NCBI RefSeq assembly: GCF_003984645.1
Contig: NZ_RWKI01000006.1
Location: forward strand, 124,001-188,000
DNA from: Variovorax sp. MHTC-1
Lineage (GTDB): Bacteria > Pseudomonadota > Gammaproteobacteria > Burkholderiales > Burkholderiaceae_C
Length of the DNA stretch: 64,000 nt
Direction of reading: 5' to 3'
In this document: in pieces, positions 63,885 to 64,000 of the stretch
Numbering within the stretch: position 1 is the stretch's first letter
How the letters are laid out: each line of letters starts with the position of its first letter
Notes under the pieces: generated by a model
What the model saw: only the letters and a program-made list of their open reading frames with translations
Databases searched by the model: none
What the model was told of the DNA's origin: nothing
Program-made: the position numbers and the translations under genes

Positions 63885-64000
63885 ATGCCCACGATTCACT
63901 ACATCCTCAAGGACGGCAGCACGCGCGAGGTCGAGGCCAAGGCCGGCTCCAGCGTGATGGAGAACGCCATCCGCCACAACGTGCGCGGCATCGACGCCGA
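63885..64000 (+). CDS. 2Fe-2S ferredoxin (partial, cut by the window end)
   Basis: The first 38 complete codons read MPTIHYILKDGSTREVEAKA and continue GSSVMENAIRHNVRGIDA, the start of an adrenodoxin/putidaredoxin-type ferredoxin; the cysteine ligands lie beyond the edge. It begins 12 bases after the GS-like gene. It is the likely electron donor to the Rieske oxygenase. Confidence 0.8.
   Translation, partial: MPTIHYILKDGSTREVEAKAGSSVMENAIRHNVRGIDA

Overview
This is a 64 kb chromosomal window, about two thirds G+C, packed almost end to end with housekeeping genes. Gene order and protein character point to a betaproteobacterium of the order Burkholderiales, most likely a Comamonadaceae member close to Variovorax. 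Supporting signs are petABC next to sspAB, one block holding mla, murA, his and tat, aroK-aroB beside pilMNOPQ, a short-form HisG, and a PVWY motif in cytochrome b. The genus is inferred from general knowledge and was not tested by a search.

Layout. 1-1600: divergent secA (partial) and dciA, a tRNA-Thr, and sspB. 1620-5133: sspA and the petABC cytochrome bc1 operon. 5291-8878: mscL, pdxA, a NIF3-family gene and a DegS/DegQ-like protease. 8902-26849: one long leftward run that reads, in transcription order, mlaF-E-D-A-C-B, an ABC-2 exporter pair, ibaG/bolA, murA, hisG-D-(Rap1a-like)-C-B-H-A, a YeaD-like mutarotase, hisF-I-E, a DUF4870 protein, hinT and tatA-B-C. 26963-33221: gltBD glutamate synthase. 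33405-34097: a REP-associated (RAYT) transposase, the only mobile-type gene. 34119-39642: a methyltransferase, DUF1415, an MFS transporter, dgt, aroB and aroK. 39667-44741: pilMNOPQ, divergent from mrcA (44970-47378). 47382-49222: cyaY, then lptM-lysA. 49223-55204: msrQ-msrP, ccsB-resB and a di-haem cytochrome c4. 55275-58688: engB, an alpha/beta hydrolase and two LpxL/HtrB-type acyltransferases. 58872-60053: metK. 60121-64000: a GntR/FCD regulator divergent from a Rieske oxygenase, a glutamine-synthetase-like enzyme and a 2Fe-2S ferredoxin, an apparent catabolic cluster that runs off the window.

The genes form coherent modules: respiration and cytochrome c maturation (petABC, ccsB/resB, cytochrome c4), Tat export with a Tat substrate (msrP), outer-membrane lipid asymmetry and lipid A acylation (mla, the acyltransferases), histidine synthesis, ammonia assimilation, and type IV pilus secretion.

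The most interesting non-coding signals are a compact pseudoknot upstream of metK that resembles a SAM-II riboswitch, followed by a stem that could hide the metK Shine-Dalgarno sequence; a perfect palindrome and a near copy between the GntR regulator and the Rieske oxygenase; and a three-copy dispersed repeat whose copies start at the stop codon of the upstream gene, one of which has become the coding N-terminus of hinT. No intergenic stretch exceeds about 250 bases. I saw no rRNA, CRISPR array or prophage.
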